Positions 28,123 through 36,947 of a DNA stretch of 64,000 nt are shown here, piece after piece. The stretch is taken from positions 558,001-622,000 of the forward strand of contig NZ_OBQI01000002.1 in the NCBI RefSeq assembly GCF_900221005.1, read 5' to 3'. Position numbers and translations under genes: made by a program. The stretch comes from Blastococcus aggregatus (lineage in GTDB: Bacteria; Actinomycetota; Actinomycetes; Mycobacteriales; Geodermatophilaceae). Below the pieces are notes generated by a model that was given only the letters and a program-made list of their open reading frames with translations, had not been told where the DNA came from and searched no databases. The first letter of the stretch is position 1; each line of letters starts with the position of its first letter.

Positions 28123-29124
28123 TCAGACCTCGCGGTCGGGCCCGCCCGGATCGGCCGGCGGCGGCGTGTCGGGCCGAGCGGGCGGCGGCGGAGGAGGCGG
28201 CGCCTGCTGGTACGGCTGCGGCTGGTACGGCTGTGGCTGGGACTGGTAGGGCGGCGGCTGGTAGGGCTGTGGCTGGTACGGCTGTGGCTGGTACGGCTGT
28301 GGCTGGTACGGCTGCGGCTCGGCGGGCTGCTGCGCCGGCCGGCCGTAGGGCTGGTTCCCGTGCTGCGGCGGACCGTTCCCGTCGTCCGGCGCGGCACCGG
28401 ACGCCTTCCGGGCGCGCAGGTCCGGCAGGAGCGCGAGCACGGCCAGGACGACGGCGGCGAGCACGCTGAGCAGCGCCAGCAACGCGACGACGCTGAAGCC
28501 GACGTCGTCGTCCGGTCCGTCGGCCAGGGCGAGCTGGTCGATCCAGGTGATGAGGAAGAGCAGCAGCGCCAGCCCGGTCAGCCCCGCCGTGACGACCGCG
28601 CGCGGCACGGGGACGTGCACCGTCGTGAACGCCGGCAGCAGGACCCAGACGGCGGTGGCCAGCAGCAGCAACCAGGCGAGCACCGCCGGCCCGGTCGTGT
28701 AGCCGATCTCGAAGGTGAACAGCCCACGCCCGCCGACCGCGTCGCTGAACCCGTTGGTCGAGGTGTCGAAGCCGTCGAGGCCTGCGCCGTCGAATCCGTA
28801 CCAGGGCAGCACCATGAACAGCGTGAACAGCAGGGCGCACCCGGCGATGATCCGCTCGAGCAGCCCCACCTTCGAGAAGTCCACCGACGTCGTGCCGCGG
28901 CCCGGCTGACCGGGCGGGCCATAGGGCGGCCGGCCGTAGGGATCCTGCGGCGGCGTCCCCCACGGCTGCTGCGGCGGCGGGCCCCACTGCGGGCCGGGCG
29001 GAGGCTGCTGCCCCCAGGGCGACGGCTGAGGCTGGCCGTGGGGCTGCGGCGGCTGCTGCCCCCAGGGCGGCGGGGGCTGCTGCCCGTACCCGCCGGGCGG
29101 TGGCTGCGGAGGCTGACCGGTCAT
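28123..29124 (-). CDS. Membrane protein with Pro/Gln-rich ends and QPYQP repeats
   Basis: A 333-residue protein, not recognised as a named family. Residues 1-75 are Pro/Gln/Gly-rich; four membrane segments lie between about 87 and 240 (LLERIIAGCALLFTLFMVLP, VLAWLLLLATAVWVLLPAF, VVTAGLTGLALLLFLITW, VVALLALLSVLAAVVLAVLALL); the tail (about 245-333) has at least six QPYQP repeats and a run of prolines. Both ends are probably on the cytoplasmic side. The ATG at 29124 has GAGGAG 9 bases upstream. Similar Pro/Gln-rich proteins are common in this order; function unknown. Confidence 0.75.
   Translation of the reverse strand: MTGQPPQPPPGGYGQQPPPPWGQQPPQPHGQPQPSPWGQQPPPGPQWGPPPQQPWGTPPQDPYGRPPYGPPGQPGRGTTSVDFSKVGLLERIIAGCALLFTLFMVLPWYGFDGAGLDGFDTSTNGFSDAVGGRGLFTFEIGYTTGPAVLAWLLLLATAVWVLLPAFTTVHVPVPRAVVTAGLTGLALLLFLITWIDQLALADGPDDDVGFSVVALLALLSVLAAVVLAVLALLPDLRARKASGAAPDDGNGPPQHGNQPYGRPAQQPAEPQPYQPQPYQPQPYQPQPYQPPPYQSQPQPYQPQPYQQAPPPPPPPARPDTPPPADPGGPDREV
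28205..28320. repeat. 15-base tandem repeats coding for QPYQP
   Basis: Units of GGCTGGTACGGCTGT with small variants recur in register, giving the pentapeptide tail of the preceding protein. Copy number may vary between strains. Confidence 0.8.
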
Positions 29125-29242
29125 CTCGAGCCACTCCTCAGTAGTCGGTCGATCACTGACCGCATGGTCGAGCAGTCGCGGGGCGAGAGCAACCGCATCG
29201 TCACGAGTATCCCCGTTCGGGGAAGCCCCGGGCCCGGAAACG

Positions 29243-29281
29243 CCACTGCCCGGCGACCGCAGAGCGGCCACCGGGCAGTGG
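29243..29281 (-). terminator. Terminator hairpin after sucD
   Basis: CCACTGCCCGG (29243-29253) pairs with CCGGGCAGTGG (29271-29281), 11 bp, with a small inner hairpin in the loop. It lies 15 bases beyond the sucD stop. Confidence 0.75.
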
Positions 29282-29296
29282 GACGTGCAGGAGGCG

Positions 29297-30175
29297 TCAG
29301 CCGGCGATGATCTCGCGCATGAGCCGAGCGGTCTCCGACGGGGTCTTGCCCACCCGGACGCCGGCGGCCTCGAGGGCCTCCTGCTTCGCCTGAGCGGTAC
29401 CGGCCGAGCCCGAGACGATGGCGCCGGCGTGGCCCATGGTCTTGCCCTCGGGCGCGGTGAAGCCGGCGACGTAGCCGACGACGGGCTTGGTGACGTTGGC
29501 CTTGATGAAGTCCGCGGCCCGCTCCTCGGCGTCGCCACCGATCTCGCCGATCATCACGATCGCCTCGGTCTCCGGGTCGGCCTCGAAGGCCTCCAGGCAG
29601 TCGATGTGCGTGGTGCCGATGACCGGGTCGCCACCGATGCCGACGGCGGTGGAGAAGCCGAGGTCCCGCAGCTCGTACATCATCTGGTAGGTCAGCGTGC
29701 CCGACTTCGACACCAGGCCGATCTTGCCCTGCTTGGTGATGTTGGCCGGGATGATGCCGGCGTTGCTGCGCCCGGGGCTGATCAGGCCGGGGCAGTTCGG
29801 GCCGATGATGCGCGTCGCGCCGCCCTGGGCGTGCGCCCAGACGAAGGTCGAGTCGTGCACCGGGATGCCCTCGGTGATGATCACCGCGAGGCCGATCTGG
29901 GCGTCGACGGCTTCGATCGCGGCGCCCTTGGCGAACGGCGGCGGCACGAAGATGACGCTGACGTCGGCGCCGGTCTCCTTCATGGCGTCGGCGACCGAGC
30001 CGAACACCGGCACGCTGGTGCCGTCGAAGTCCACGCTGGTGCCGGCCTTGCGGGGGTTGACGCCGCCGACGATCGCGGTGCCCGAGGCGAGCATGCGCGA
30101 CGTGTGCTTCATGCCCTCGGAGCCGGTCATGCCCTGGACGATGACCTTGCTGTTCTCGTTGAGGAAGATCGACAT
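29297..30175 (-). CDS. sucD: Succinyl-CoA synthetase, alpha subunit
   Basis: ADP/GDP-forming step of the TCA cycle. The 292-residue protein has the CoA-binding Rossmann part ([25 protein letters not shown]), [14 protein letters not shown], and the active-site histidine in [27 protein letters not shown], then GRKTMGHAG-like [12 protein letters not shown]. The ATG at 30175 is the family start. Follows sucC by 31 bases. Confidence 0.97.
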   Translation of the reverse strand: MSIFLNENSKVIVQGMTGSEGMKHTSRMLASGTAIVGGVNPRKAGTSVDFDGTSVPVFGSVADAMKETGADVSVIFVPPPFAKGAAIEAVDAQIGLAVIITEGIPVHDSTFVWAHAQGGATRIIGPNCPGLISPGRSNAGIIPANITKQGKIGLVSKSGTLTYQMMYELRDLGFSTAVGIGGDPVIGTTHIDCLEAFEADPETEAIVMIGEIGGDAEERAADFIKANVTKPVVGYVAGFTAPEGKTMGHAGAIVSGSAGTAQAKQEALEAAGVRVGKTPSETARLMREIIAG

Positions 30176-30206
30176 CTGTCTGGTGTCCTGTCGGGAGTCG
30201 GGGAGG

Positions 30207-31370
30207 TCAGGCGGCGGCGAGCTCGGCGGCCCGTCGGGCGGCGCCGTCCATCGTGTCCACGACGGTGACCAGCGGGTGGTTGGCCTCGGCGAGGATGCGC
30301 CGGCCCTCCTCGACGTTGTTGCCGTCGAGACGCACGACCAGCGGCTTGGTCGCCTCGTCGCCGAGGTGCTGCAGGGCCGACACGATGCCGTTGGCGACGG
30401 CGTCGCAGGAGGTGATGCCGCCGAAGACGTTGACGAACACGCTCTTCACGGCCGGGTCGGACAGGATGATGTGCAGGCCGTTGCCCATGACCTCGGCCGA
30501 GGCGCCACCACCGATGTCGAGGAAGTTGGCCGGCTTGACGCCGCCGAACTCCTCGCCTGCGTACGCGACGACGTCCAGGGTGCTCATGACCAGGCCGGCA
30601 CCGTTGCCGATGATCCCGACCTCGCCCTCGAGCTTGACGTAGTTGAGGTCCTTCTCCTTGGCCGCCGCCTCCAGCGGGTCGGCGGCGGCGGTGTCCTCGA
30701 GCGCGGCGTGCCCGGCCTGCCGGAAGGCGGCGTTCTCGTCGAGGGTGACCTTGGCGTCCAGCGCGAGGACGGTGCCGTCGGGGGCCTTGGCGAGCGGGTT
30801 GATCTCGACCAGGGTGGCGTCCTCCTTGGTGAAGACGTCCCACAGCGAGATGGCGATGGCGATGACCTGGTCGCGCACCTCGGGCGCGAACCCGGCGGCG
30901 TCCACGATCTCGGCCGCCTTGGCGGCGTCCACGCCGACGCTGGCGTCGATGGGGATGCGGGCCAGCGCCTCGGGGCGCTCCACGGCGAGCTGCTCGATCT
31001 CCATGCCGCCCTCGACGCTGGCCATGGCCAGGAAGGTGCGGTTGGAGCGGTCGAGGAGGTAGGAGAAGTAGTACTCCTCGGCGATGTCGCTGGCCTGAGC
31101 CACCATCACCTTGTGGGTGATGTGCCCCTTGATGTCCAGCCCGAGGATGTCCTGGGCGCGCGCCCGGGCGTCCTCGGGGTTGTCGGCGAGCTTGACGCCA
31201 CCGGCCTTGCCGCGGCCGCCCACCTTCACCTGCGCCTTGACGACGACGGTCTGCCCGATCTCGCGGGCGATCGCCTCCGCCTGCTCGGGCGTCTCGGCGA
31301 CTCCGCCGGGGAGCACGGGGACGCCGTGCGAGGCCAACAGGTCACGGGCCTGGTACTCGAAGAGATCCAC
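30207..31370 (-). CDS. sucC: Succinyl-CoA synthetase, beta subunit
   Basis: Nucleotide- and substrate-binding subunit of 387 residues. ATP-grasp features: [21 protein letters not shown] at the start, [42 protein letters not shown], and [36 protein letters not shown]. The GTG at 31370 has TACGGT ending 8 bases upstream (31379-31384), a possible leaderless start; no ribosome-binding site is seen. Confidence 0.97.
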   Translation of the reverse strand: MDLFEYQARDLLASHGVPVLPGGVAETPEQAEAIAREIGQTVVVKAQVKVGGRGKAGGVKLADNPEDARARAQDILGLDIKGHITHKVMVAQASDIAEEYYFSYLLDRSNRTFLAMASVEGGMEIEQLAVERPEALARIPIDASVGVDAAKAAEIVDAAGFAPEVRDQVIAIAISLWDVFTKEDATLVEINPLAKAPDGTVLALDAKVTLDENAAFRQAGHAALEDTAAADPLEAAAKEKDLNYVKLEGEVGIIGNGAGLVMSTLDVVAYAGEEFGGVKPANFLDIGGGASAEVMGNGLHIILSDPAVKSVFVNVFGGITSCDAVANGIVSALQHLGDEATKPLVVRLDGNNVEEGRRILAEANHPLVTVVDTMDGAARRAAELAAA

Positions 31371-31529
31371 GAACAGGGACCGTAGCCCGCCCGTAACCCG
31401 AACGCTGCCCCGGGCGTTGAGGAGACGGGTACGGCGTGGGGCGCATCACAGGGTTCCTCACCCCATCGCGTCAGCGATCGAGCCGGCCCGACGCACCGCC
31501 GCCCGATCGCCGACCGACGAGGAGCCCCC
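31371..31529. promoter_or_regulatory. Divergent promoter region, sucCD / secreted hydrolase
   Basis: 159 bases without a gene. The sucC side holds TACGGT at 31379-31384 (minus strand). The right side ends in GAGGAG 5 bases before the GTG at 31530. No operator recognised. Confidence 0.4.
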
Positions 31530-33386
31530 GTGCGCCGCGCCACGACTGCCCTGCTCACCGCTCTGCTGGCCGCCGGAGGAACGGTCGCCCTGGCCCCTCC
31601 GGCCGCCGCCACCGAGATCGTCCCGCGCGACCTGACGATCACCGTGACGGGCCTCGGGCCGGAGAACCGGACCTGCCAGATCGACGCCGATCTGTACGTC
31701 CCCGCCGGCGTCACCGCCCGCAGGCCCGGCCCCGCCCTCCTGGCGACCAACGGCTTCGGCGGCACCAAGGCCGACCAGGCCGACTTCGCCCAGGGCTTCG
31801 GTGAGCACGGCTACGTGACGCTCTCCTACACCGGGCTCGGCTTCGTCGACGGCGACCTCTGCCCGATCACGCTCGACGACCGCGAGCACGACGGCGCCGC
31901 GGCGTCCCAGCTGCTGCGCTTCCTCGGCGGGGACTCCTCGATCGTCGCGGTCGACGACGCGACCGGCGAGCGGGTGCGGGTCGACCAGGTCGTCCGCGAG
32001 GACCGGCGCACGAAGGTCGCCCACGATCCCGCCGTCGGCATGGTCGGCGGCTCCTACGGCGGCCAGATCCAGTTCGCCGCGGCCGCGGTCGAGCACGCGG
32101 CCGGCACCGACCGGCTCGACGCGATCGTCCCGATGATCACCTGGAACGACCTCTCCTACTCGCTCAACCCAGACAACAGCGCGATCCCCGGCGGCTCCGC
32201 CCTCAGCGGCTCGCTCGCCTCGCCGAACACCGGCGTCTTCAAGTACCAGTGGTCGCTGCTGTTCACCGCTCTCGGGCTGGCCAGCGGCCTGCAGGACCTC
32301 CCGGCGCTCGCCGACCCGGCCCAGGTGCGCAACCTCGCGCAGGACAACTGCCTCAACTTCGACGCACCGGTGTGCACTGCGCTCGCCGAGGTCGCCGCGA
32401 CCGGCTACGCCGGCCAGGGCTCGGTCGACTTCCTGCGGTCGAACTCCGTGGGCAGCTACACCTCCGACGTCCGCGTGCCGACGCTCATCGCCCAGGGGCA
32501 GGCCGACACGCTGTTCAACCTGCAGGAGTCGGTGGCCACGTACGCGGCCCTGGAGGCGCAGGGCACCCCGGTCTCGCTCATGTGGCAGTCCTGGGGGCAC
32601 AGCGGCCTGGACCCGCAGGCCGGCGAGCTCGACGAGCGCAACCCGGAGAACTCCTACCAGGGCCGCAAGGCGCTGGCCTGGTTCGACCACTACGTGCGTG
32701 ACCGCGGCCCGGCGCCCGAGCCGGTGTTCGAGTACTACCGCGACTGGGTCATGGCCGAGACCGGCGACGTCGAGCAGGCGTACGCGTCGGCGCCGTCCTA
32801 CCCCGCCGGCACCGAGCGGACGCTGCACCTGTCCGGCGGCGGCCTGCTGGGCGGCTCCCTGGTCGAGAGCCCGGCGCAGGTGGTCCCGGGGGTCAGCGCG
32901 TACGGCAGCGTCGCGCCGATCGGGCCGAACTACACCGAGACGGCGTTCCTCGACCAGTCCGGCCCGGTCACCGACCCGCCCGGGACGGCGATCCGGTTCT
33001 CCACGCCGCCGCTGACCCAGCCGCTGGACGTCGTGGGCTCCCCCCGGCTGACCGTGCAGCTCGACGCGCCGGCGGTCGCCGCGACGCAGGGCCTGGGGCC
33101 GGGCGGCCAGCTGGTGGTCTACGCGAAGGTCTACGACGTCGGCCCGGACGGCGCGGTGGAGCTGCCGCACCGGCTGATCTCCCCCGCGCGCGTCACCGAC
33201 GTCACGAAGCCGGTCACCATCGAGCTGCCGGGGATCGTGCACCGCTTCGCCCCGGGCCACCGGCTGGCGGTCGTGCTGGCCGGCGGCGACCTCGCCTACC
33301 GGGGGTCGACGCTCCCCCAGCAGGTCGCGCTGGCGACCGGGCCGGGGCGCGTGCAGCAGCTGACCCTGCCGGTCGTCAGCCCCTGA
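31530..33386 (+). CDS. Secreted CocE/X-Pro dipeptidyl-peptidase-like alpha/beta hydrolase
   Basis: A 618-residue exported hydrolase. Signal peptide 1-27 (TALLTALLAAGGTVALAPPAAA); alpha/beta hydrolase core with the nucleophile in GMVGGSYGG (Ser about 173), acid near GQADTLFN (about 328) and histidine in QSWGHSG (about 356); C-terminal jelly-roll domain from about residue 430 (LTVQLDAPAVAATQGLG, GIVHRFAPGHRLAVVLAGGD) as in the CocE/PepX group. Substrates could be esters or proline peptides; not decidable. GAGGAG precedes the GTG start. Its end overlaps the convergent gene by 11 bases. Confidence 0.85.
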   Translation: MRRATTALLTALLAAGGTVALAPPAAATEIVPRDLTITVTGLGPENRTCQIDADLYVPAGVTARRPGPALLATNGFGGTKADQADFAQGFGEHGYVTLSYTGLGFVDGDLCPITLDDREHDGAAASQLLRFLGGDSSIVAVDDATGERVRVDQVVREDRRTKVAHDPAVGMVGGSYGGQIQFAAAAVEHAAGTDRLDAIVPMITWNDLSYSLNPDNSAIPGGSALSGSLASPNTGVFKYQWSLLFTALGLASGLQDLPALADPAQVRNLAQDNCLNFDAPVCTALAEVAATGYAGQGSVDFLRSNSVGSYTSDVRVPTLIAQGQADTLFNLQESVATYAALEAQGTPVSLMWQSWGHSGLDPQAGELDERNPENSYQGRKALAWFDHYVRDRGPAPEPVFEYYRDWVMAETGDVEQAYASAPSYPAGTERTLHLSGGGLLGGSLVESPAQVVPGVSAYGSVAPIGPNYTETAFLDQSGPVTDPPGTAIRFSTPPLTQPLDVVGSPRLTVQLDAPAVAATQGLGPGGQLVVYAKVYDVGPDGAVELPHRLISPARVTDVTKPVTIELPGIVHRFAPGHRLAVVLAGGDLAYRGSTLPQQVALATGPGRVQQLTLPVVSP

Positions 33387-33765
33387 GGCGGTCGCACACC
33401 CAGTCGACGACCTCGTCCGGTGCGGCGTCGCGCGGGAAGACCCGTGCGACGCCGTCCCCGGCCGCCGTCGGGGCGTCGGCCGGGGCGACGCCACCCGCGA
33501 ACACCAGGACGTCGTCGATCCCCCGCTCGGCCATCAGCCCCGCCACCCGGGCCAGCGGCGCCACGTCCCCTTCGGCCAGCACGATCCCGACGGCGTCGGC
33601 GTCCTCCTGCACGACCGTGGCGACGAGCTGCTCCGGCGTCTGCGGCCGGTCGGTGTAGACGACCTCCACACCGGCGTCGCGCAGCGCGCGGGCCAGGATC
33701 TCGGCCACCCGGTCCTCGTCGGCCGGGCCGGGCCCGGCGACGACGACCCTGATGCGCTCCTCCAC
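33376..33765 (-). CDS. Orphan cobalamin-binding-domain-like protein lacking the B12 histidine
   Basis: 129 residues that follow the methylmalonyl-CoA mutase B12-binding fold from end to end: RVVVAGPGPADEDRV, ARALRDAGVEVVYTDRPQTPEQLVATVVQEDADAVGIV, ERGIDDVLVFAGGVAPAD, GVARVFPRDAAPDEVVDWV. In the family the first loop is D-x-H-x-x-G, whose His binds cobalt; here the loop reads PADEDRV, so His and Gly are missing. It therefore probably does not bind B12 in the usual way. No mutase subunit is encoded nearby. The GTG at 33765 has TAGGCT 7 bases upstream, which overlaps the stop of the next gene. Confidence 0.75.
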   Translation of the reverse strand: MEERIRVVVAGPGPADEDRVAEILARALRDAGVEVVYTDRPQTPEQLVATVVQEDADAVGIVLAEGDVAPLARVAGLMAERGIDDVLVFAGGVAPADAPTAAGDGVARVFPRDAAPDEVVDWVCDRLRG

Positions 33766-33775
33766 GCCGCGGAGC

Positions 33776-34795
33776 CTAGGAGCCGGCCCGCACCGGCCGG
33801 CGGCGGAGCCGCCAGGCGAACGCGGTCAGGGCACAGAAGCCGAGGCCGGCGACGAGCAGCCCGGCCCCCGGCACCGTCCACTCCAGGTCCTCGGAGACGA
33901 CGGCGTCGCGCACCCCGGCGAGCCCCGCGCCGAGCACCGCGACCGAGATGGCCAGGAGGCCGCCGACGGCGGCCAGGCGGGGGCGCAGGGACGGCGCGGT
34001 CACCGAGCAGAGCACCAGGGCACCCGCGAGCAGCAGTCCGCCCAGCAGCGCCAGGCCGGGCCGCTCGAGCAGCGCCTGCGGTCCCTCGCGCGGGACCACC
34101 ACCTGCAGCCCGGTGGCCGGGTCGGTGACCAGGTCGTCGGGGACGTCGGCGGCCGGCAGGGTCAGGCAGAGCACCGTGCCCACGCCCAGCAGCACGGTGG
34201 CGCCGGCCAGCGGCCCGCGGACGGCCTCCAGCGCACCGGCGTCGTCCATCACCGTGCGCCCCCAGACCGCCGCGGCGACGCCCCCGGCCAGCACGGTCAG
34301 CACGAGCGCGACGACGCCGGCCACCCAGCCCGGACCGACGTGGATGTCGCTGGTGAGCACCCGCTCGCCCGCGAGCACCTCCACCCCCGGGCGGGTGACG
34401 GAGCCCCGGCCCCGGTAGAGCTCGATGAGCAGCTGCCCGACCGAGAGCGCGCCTGCGACCGCGGCGTAGGCCAGCCCGAACTTGGGGACGGCGGAGCGGG
34501 CGAGCTGCACGCCCACCGCCGCGGTGACCAGCGGGCCGAGCAGGGCGACCACCGCGCCGGCGACGCTGGAGCCCAGCACGAGGTCCCGGCCGTCCACCTC
34601 GAGGTAGGTCGGGAAGGCCGAGAGCGCCCCGGCGACGCCGGCGAGCACCAGCAGCACGCCGGCCAGCCGCGCGCCGGGCGGCACGGTGCCGATCACCAGC
34701 CCCTCGCCGTCGACGGGTGGCGTGGCGCGGGTCGTGCGGGGCGGCCGGGTGCGGGCGTTCCGGGATGCCCCTGTCCGGGCGTCGCGGGCAGGCAC
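33776..34795 (-). CDS. Polytopic membrane protein, unknown
   Basis: A 339-residue protein with about eight hydrophobic segments, not recognised as a family. A basic, Arg/Thr-rich N-terminus (1-35) precedes segments around 42-60, 75-95, 105-122, 155-178 and 195-215, then a loop with DDLVTDPATGLQVVVPREGPQ, and three more segments to the end, which finishes with RRRPVRAG. The pairing of helices with outer loops suggests an integral sensor or transporter, but nothing shows which. GGGAG precedes the GTG start. Confidence 0.6.
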   Translation of the reverse strand: MPARDARTGASRNARTRPPRTTRATPPVDGEGLVIGTVPPGARLAGVLLVLAGVAGALSAFPTYLEVDGRDLVLGSSVAGAVVALLGPLVTAAVGVQLARSAVPKFGLAYAAVAGALSVGQLLIELYRGRGSVTRPGVEVLAGERVLTSDIHVGPGWVAGVVALVLTVLAGGVAAAVWGRTVMDDAGALEAVRGPLAGATVLLGVGTVLCLTLPAADVPDDLVTDPATGLQVVVPREGPQALLERPGLALLGGLLLAGALVLCSVTAPSLRPRLAAVGGLLAISVAVLGAGLAGVRDAVVSEDLEWTVPGAGLLVAGLGFCALTAFAWRLRRRPVRAGS

Positions 34796-34974
34796 GGGTC
34801 TCCCTTCGGATCAGGTCACGAACCGGCCTCGATCGGCCGCGTTCCGGAGACGTTGGTGTGACGAGCACCACACATGCGCATTACCGTCGGGTGAACGGAG
34901 CACTGAGCGTGCACCGCCACCGGCTCGGCCGAGCCCCGGCACCGCCGGCGGAGAACACACGGGAGACGAAGGCC
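34796..34974 (+). promoter_or_regulatory. Upstream region of the lipase-like gene
   Basis: 179 bases with no gene that I can support. TACCGT at 34882-34887 could be a -10, giving a leader of about 80 nt. An in-frame extension of the lipase frame from GTG 34857 exists, but its composition is not convincing. Confidence 0.35.
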
Positions 34975-35862
34975 ATGCGACCGACGAGCGTTCCGGTCTC
35001 CGATCCAGCGTCGCACACGTCCGCCGCCCCGGAAGGCGCGCCACGGAGTGCGCTGCGCAGCCTCTGCAGCCCCGCCGCCCTCAGCGGCAGCCTCACCGAG
35101 CTGGCCTGGGTCGGCGCACACGTCCTCCTGTACCCGCTGGGCGCGCGGGCCGAGCAGCTGCAGACCGACCCGGGCTCCCGGCCCGGCCAGTCGCCGGCCG
35201 TCCGGGCGCTGTTCGCCGCCGATCCGCTGGCCGCGCGCACGCCGGTCCTGCTGGTCCACGGCCTGATCGACAACCGCTCCATCTTCGCCGTGATGCGCCG
35301 CAGCCTGCGCCGGCGCGGCTTCGCCTCCGTGTGCTCCTGGAACTACAGCCCGCTGCTGCGCGACGTCTCCCGGGCGGCGGAGGACCTGAGCGCGCACGTC
35401 GAGCGCATCTGCGCGCAGACCGGCCACGACCGCGTGCACGTGGTCGGGCACAGCCTCGGCGGGCTCATCGCGCGCTACTACGTGCAGCGGATGGGTGGCG
35501 ACGAGCGCGTCGACTCCCTGGTCACCCTGGGCACGCCGCACGGCGGGTCACTGCTCGCGCACGCCCTCCCGACGCCGCTGGTCCGTCAGCTCCGGCCGGG
35601 GTCCGCGGTGCTCCGGGAGCTGGCCGAGCCGGTGGACCGGTGCGCCACCCGGATCACCGCCGTCTACAGCGACCTCGACCAGCTGGTGCTGCCGACGTCG
35701 GCCGGCCGCTGCGACCACCCGGACCTCGGCGCGCGGAACGTCCTCGTGCGGGGCGTGGGGCACATGTCGCTGCCCATCCACCGGGGCATCCTCGACGAGG
35801 TGGCGCTGACGCTCGCCGGCTCCCCGGTCGCGGGTCACGAAGCGGTACGCGCCGTCGCCTGA
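34975..35862 (+). CDS. Lipase/esterase-like alpha/beta hydrolase (PGAP1/LipA type)
   Basis: A 295-residue alpha/beta hydrolase. PVLLVHGLIDNRSIF (oxyanion region, about 89-103), nucleophile in VVGHSLGGLIARYYVQ, then SLVTLGTPHGGSLLAH, the acid in AVYSDLDQLVLP and the histidine in GVGHMSLP complete a likely triad. This is the actinobacterial triacylglycerol lipase-like family. The segment TELAWVGAHVLLYPLG near residue 45 may be membrane-associated; no clear signal peptide. The ATG at 34975 is preceded by GGGAGACGAAGG; a longer frame is possible. Confidence 0.8.
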   Translation: MRPTSVPVSDPASHTSAAPEGAPRSALRSLCSPAALSGSLTELAWVGAHVLLYPLGARAEQLQTDPGSRPGQSPAVRALFAADPLAARTPVLLVHGLIDNRSIFAVMRRSLRRRGFASVCSWNYSPLLRDVSRAAEDLSAHVERICAQTGHDRVHVVGHSLGGLIARYYVQRMGGDERVDSLVTLGTPHGGSLLAHALPTPLVRQLRPGSAVLRELAEPVDRCATRITAVYSDLDQLVLPTSAGRCDHPDLGARNVLVRGVGHMSLPIHRGILDEVALTLAGSPVAGHEAVRAVA

Positions 35863-36007
35863 GCCGGCAGCCGGTCTCGATCCGTTACCTGCGGCACAGG
35901 TAGCGACACGACCCGTTCAATCCGCTGTCGCGCCCTCACTGGTCGTTACGGTTCGGTCACGGCGCTGGTACCCACCGGCGCCAACCAGTCGTCCGGAAAG
36001 GTGCGCC
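35863..36007 (+). promoter_or_regulatory. Promoter region of the M23 peptidase gene with a possible MtrA-like direct repeat
   Basis: 145 bases without a gene. GTTACGG and GTCACGG lie 11 bases apart start to start (about 35944-35961) and resemble the GTnAC direct repeats bound by MtrA upstream of cell-wall hydrolase genes in other actinobacteria. This is pattern matching only. GGAAAGG at 35997-36003 is the ribosome-binding site of the next gene. Confidence 0.3.
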
Positions 36008-36928
36008 GTGACCGCTCCCAGTGCACCTCCGCTGCTCGGGCGGCCCGGTGTCGCGGACGGGGCCACCGGCCGGATCGAGCTGCCGGACGGCCGCCGGACC
36101 CCGGTCATCCCCGTCCCCCGCGGCACGACCGCCGCACTGGTCCGGGCCGCCGCCGCGGACGCCGAGGCCCGCGAGACCGCCGCTGTCGACGAGAGCTCCG
36201 CCACCGCCCTCGAGCCGCCCGACCCCGCCGAGACCGTTGCGCCCGCCCGCACCCCCCGCCTGGCCGCGGTCCGCCGGCTCCCCCACCCGCCCGGCCGCCG
36301 CGCCCCGATGTGGTTCGCGGCCCTGGTGATCGGCGCGCTGGTCGCCGGCGCCCCGTCGGCCCTGGGCGGCGACCCGGAGCAGGTCAGCGTCACCGCCTCC
36401 GACCTGGGCCTGGGTACCGCCCCGGACCACAGCTTCAGCGGCGGGCTCGACGACGCCGGCGTCCGCCGCGGGATCACCGAGGCCGAGGCCCAGGCCCGCC
36501 TCGGCGAACTGGCCGCCTCCCGCGCCGCCCGCCAGCCCACGACGGTCCTGCCGGTCAGCGGCCGGCTGACGACCTGCTTCTGCAAGCGCTGGGGCACCAT
36601 GCACTACGGCCTGGACCTGGCCGCCCCCCTCGGCACGCCGATCTACGCGGCCTCCGACGGCGTGGTGCTCAAGGCCGGCCGCGCCTCCGGCTACGGCAAC
36701 GCCGTCTACATCCAGGACGCCGACGGCAACGTGCACATCTACGGGCACATGCGCTACTACAGCGTCACGGCCGGCGACATCGTGCACGCCGGCGACCAGA
36801 TCGCGAAGGTCGGCAACGAGGGCCAGTCCACCGGCCCGCACCTGCACTACGAGATCCACCGCGGGGGCATGACCGGCAAGCCCACCGACCCCAAGGTCTG
36901 GCTCGCCGACAGAGGAGTGAGTCTCTGA
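36008..36928 (+). CDS. M23 family metallopeptidase (LytM-type peptidoglycan hydrolase)
   Basis: A 306-residue membrane-anchored murein endopeptidase. A long N-terminal polar region with many charged residues (1-95), one membrane segment (MWFAALVIGALVAGAPSAL), a linker with helix SEAEAQARLGELAASRAAR-like content, then the LytM domain from about 180. Zinc motifs: H-Y-G-L-D (HxxxD) and H-L-H-Y-E (HxH), with GTPIYAASDGVV and YGHM between. Active site looks complete. The GTG at 36008 has GGAAAGG upstream. Confidence 0.9.
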   Translation: MTAPSAPPLLGRPGVADGATGRIELPDGRRTPVIPVPRGTTAALVRAAAADAEARETAAVDESSATALEPPDPAETVAPARTPRLAAVRRLPHPPGRRAPMWFAALVIGALVAGAPSALGGDPEQVSVTASDLGLGTAPDHSFSGGLDDAGVRRGITEAEAQARLGELAASRAARQPTTVLPVSGRLTTCFCKRWGTMHYGLDLAAPLGTPIYAASDGVVLKAGRASGYGNAVYIQDADGNVHIYGHMRYYSVTAGDIVHAGDQIAKVGNEGQSTGPHLHYEIHRGGMTGKPTDPKVWLADRGVSL

Positions 36929-36947
36929 GCCCCTCCGGGGCTCAGAG
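36923..36947. terminator. Bidirectional terminator containing both stop codons
   Basis: CTCTGAGCCCC (36923-36933), loop TCC, GGGGCTCAGAG (36937-36947). The TGA of the M23 gene and the TGA of the convergent pcrA gene are mirror images in the two arms. Confidence 0.8.

Noticed and set aside
26531-29134. An 867-codon open frame on the minus strand across purN, the DUF6350 gene and the Pro/Gln-rich gene
   Set aside because: It is out of frame with three real genes and is mostly Arg/Pro/Ala-rich, the usual shadow of GC-rich coding sequence.
31371-31529. Search for a riboswitch before sucC
   Set aside because: If the TACGGT promoter is right there is almost no leader RNA; no conserved riboswitch core was seen.
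34857-34974. N-terminal extension of the lipase-like gene from GTG 34857
   Set aside because: No ribosome-binding site and no signal-like sequence; the ATG at 34975 has a better upstream context.
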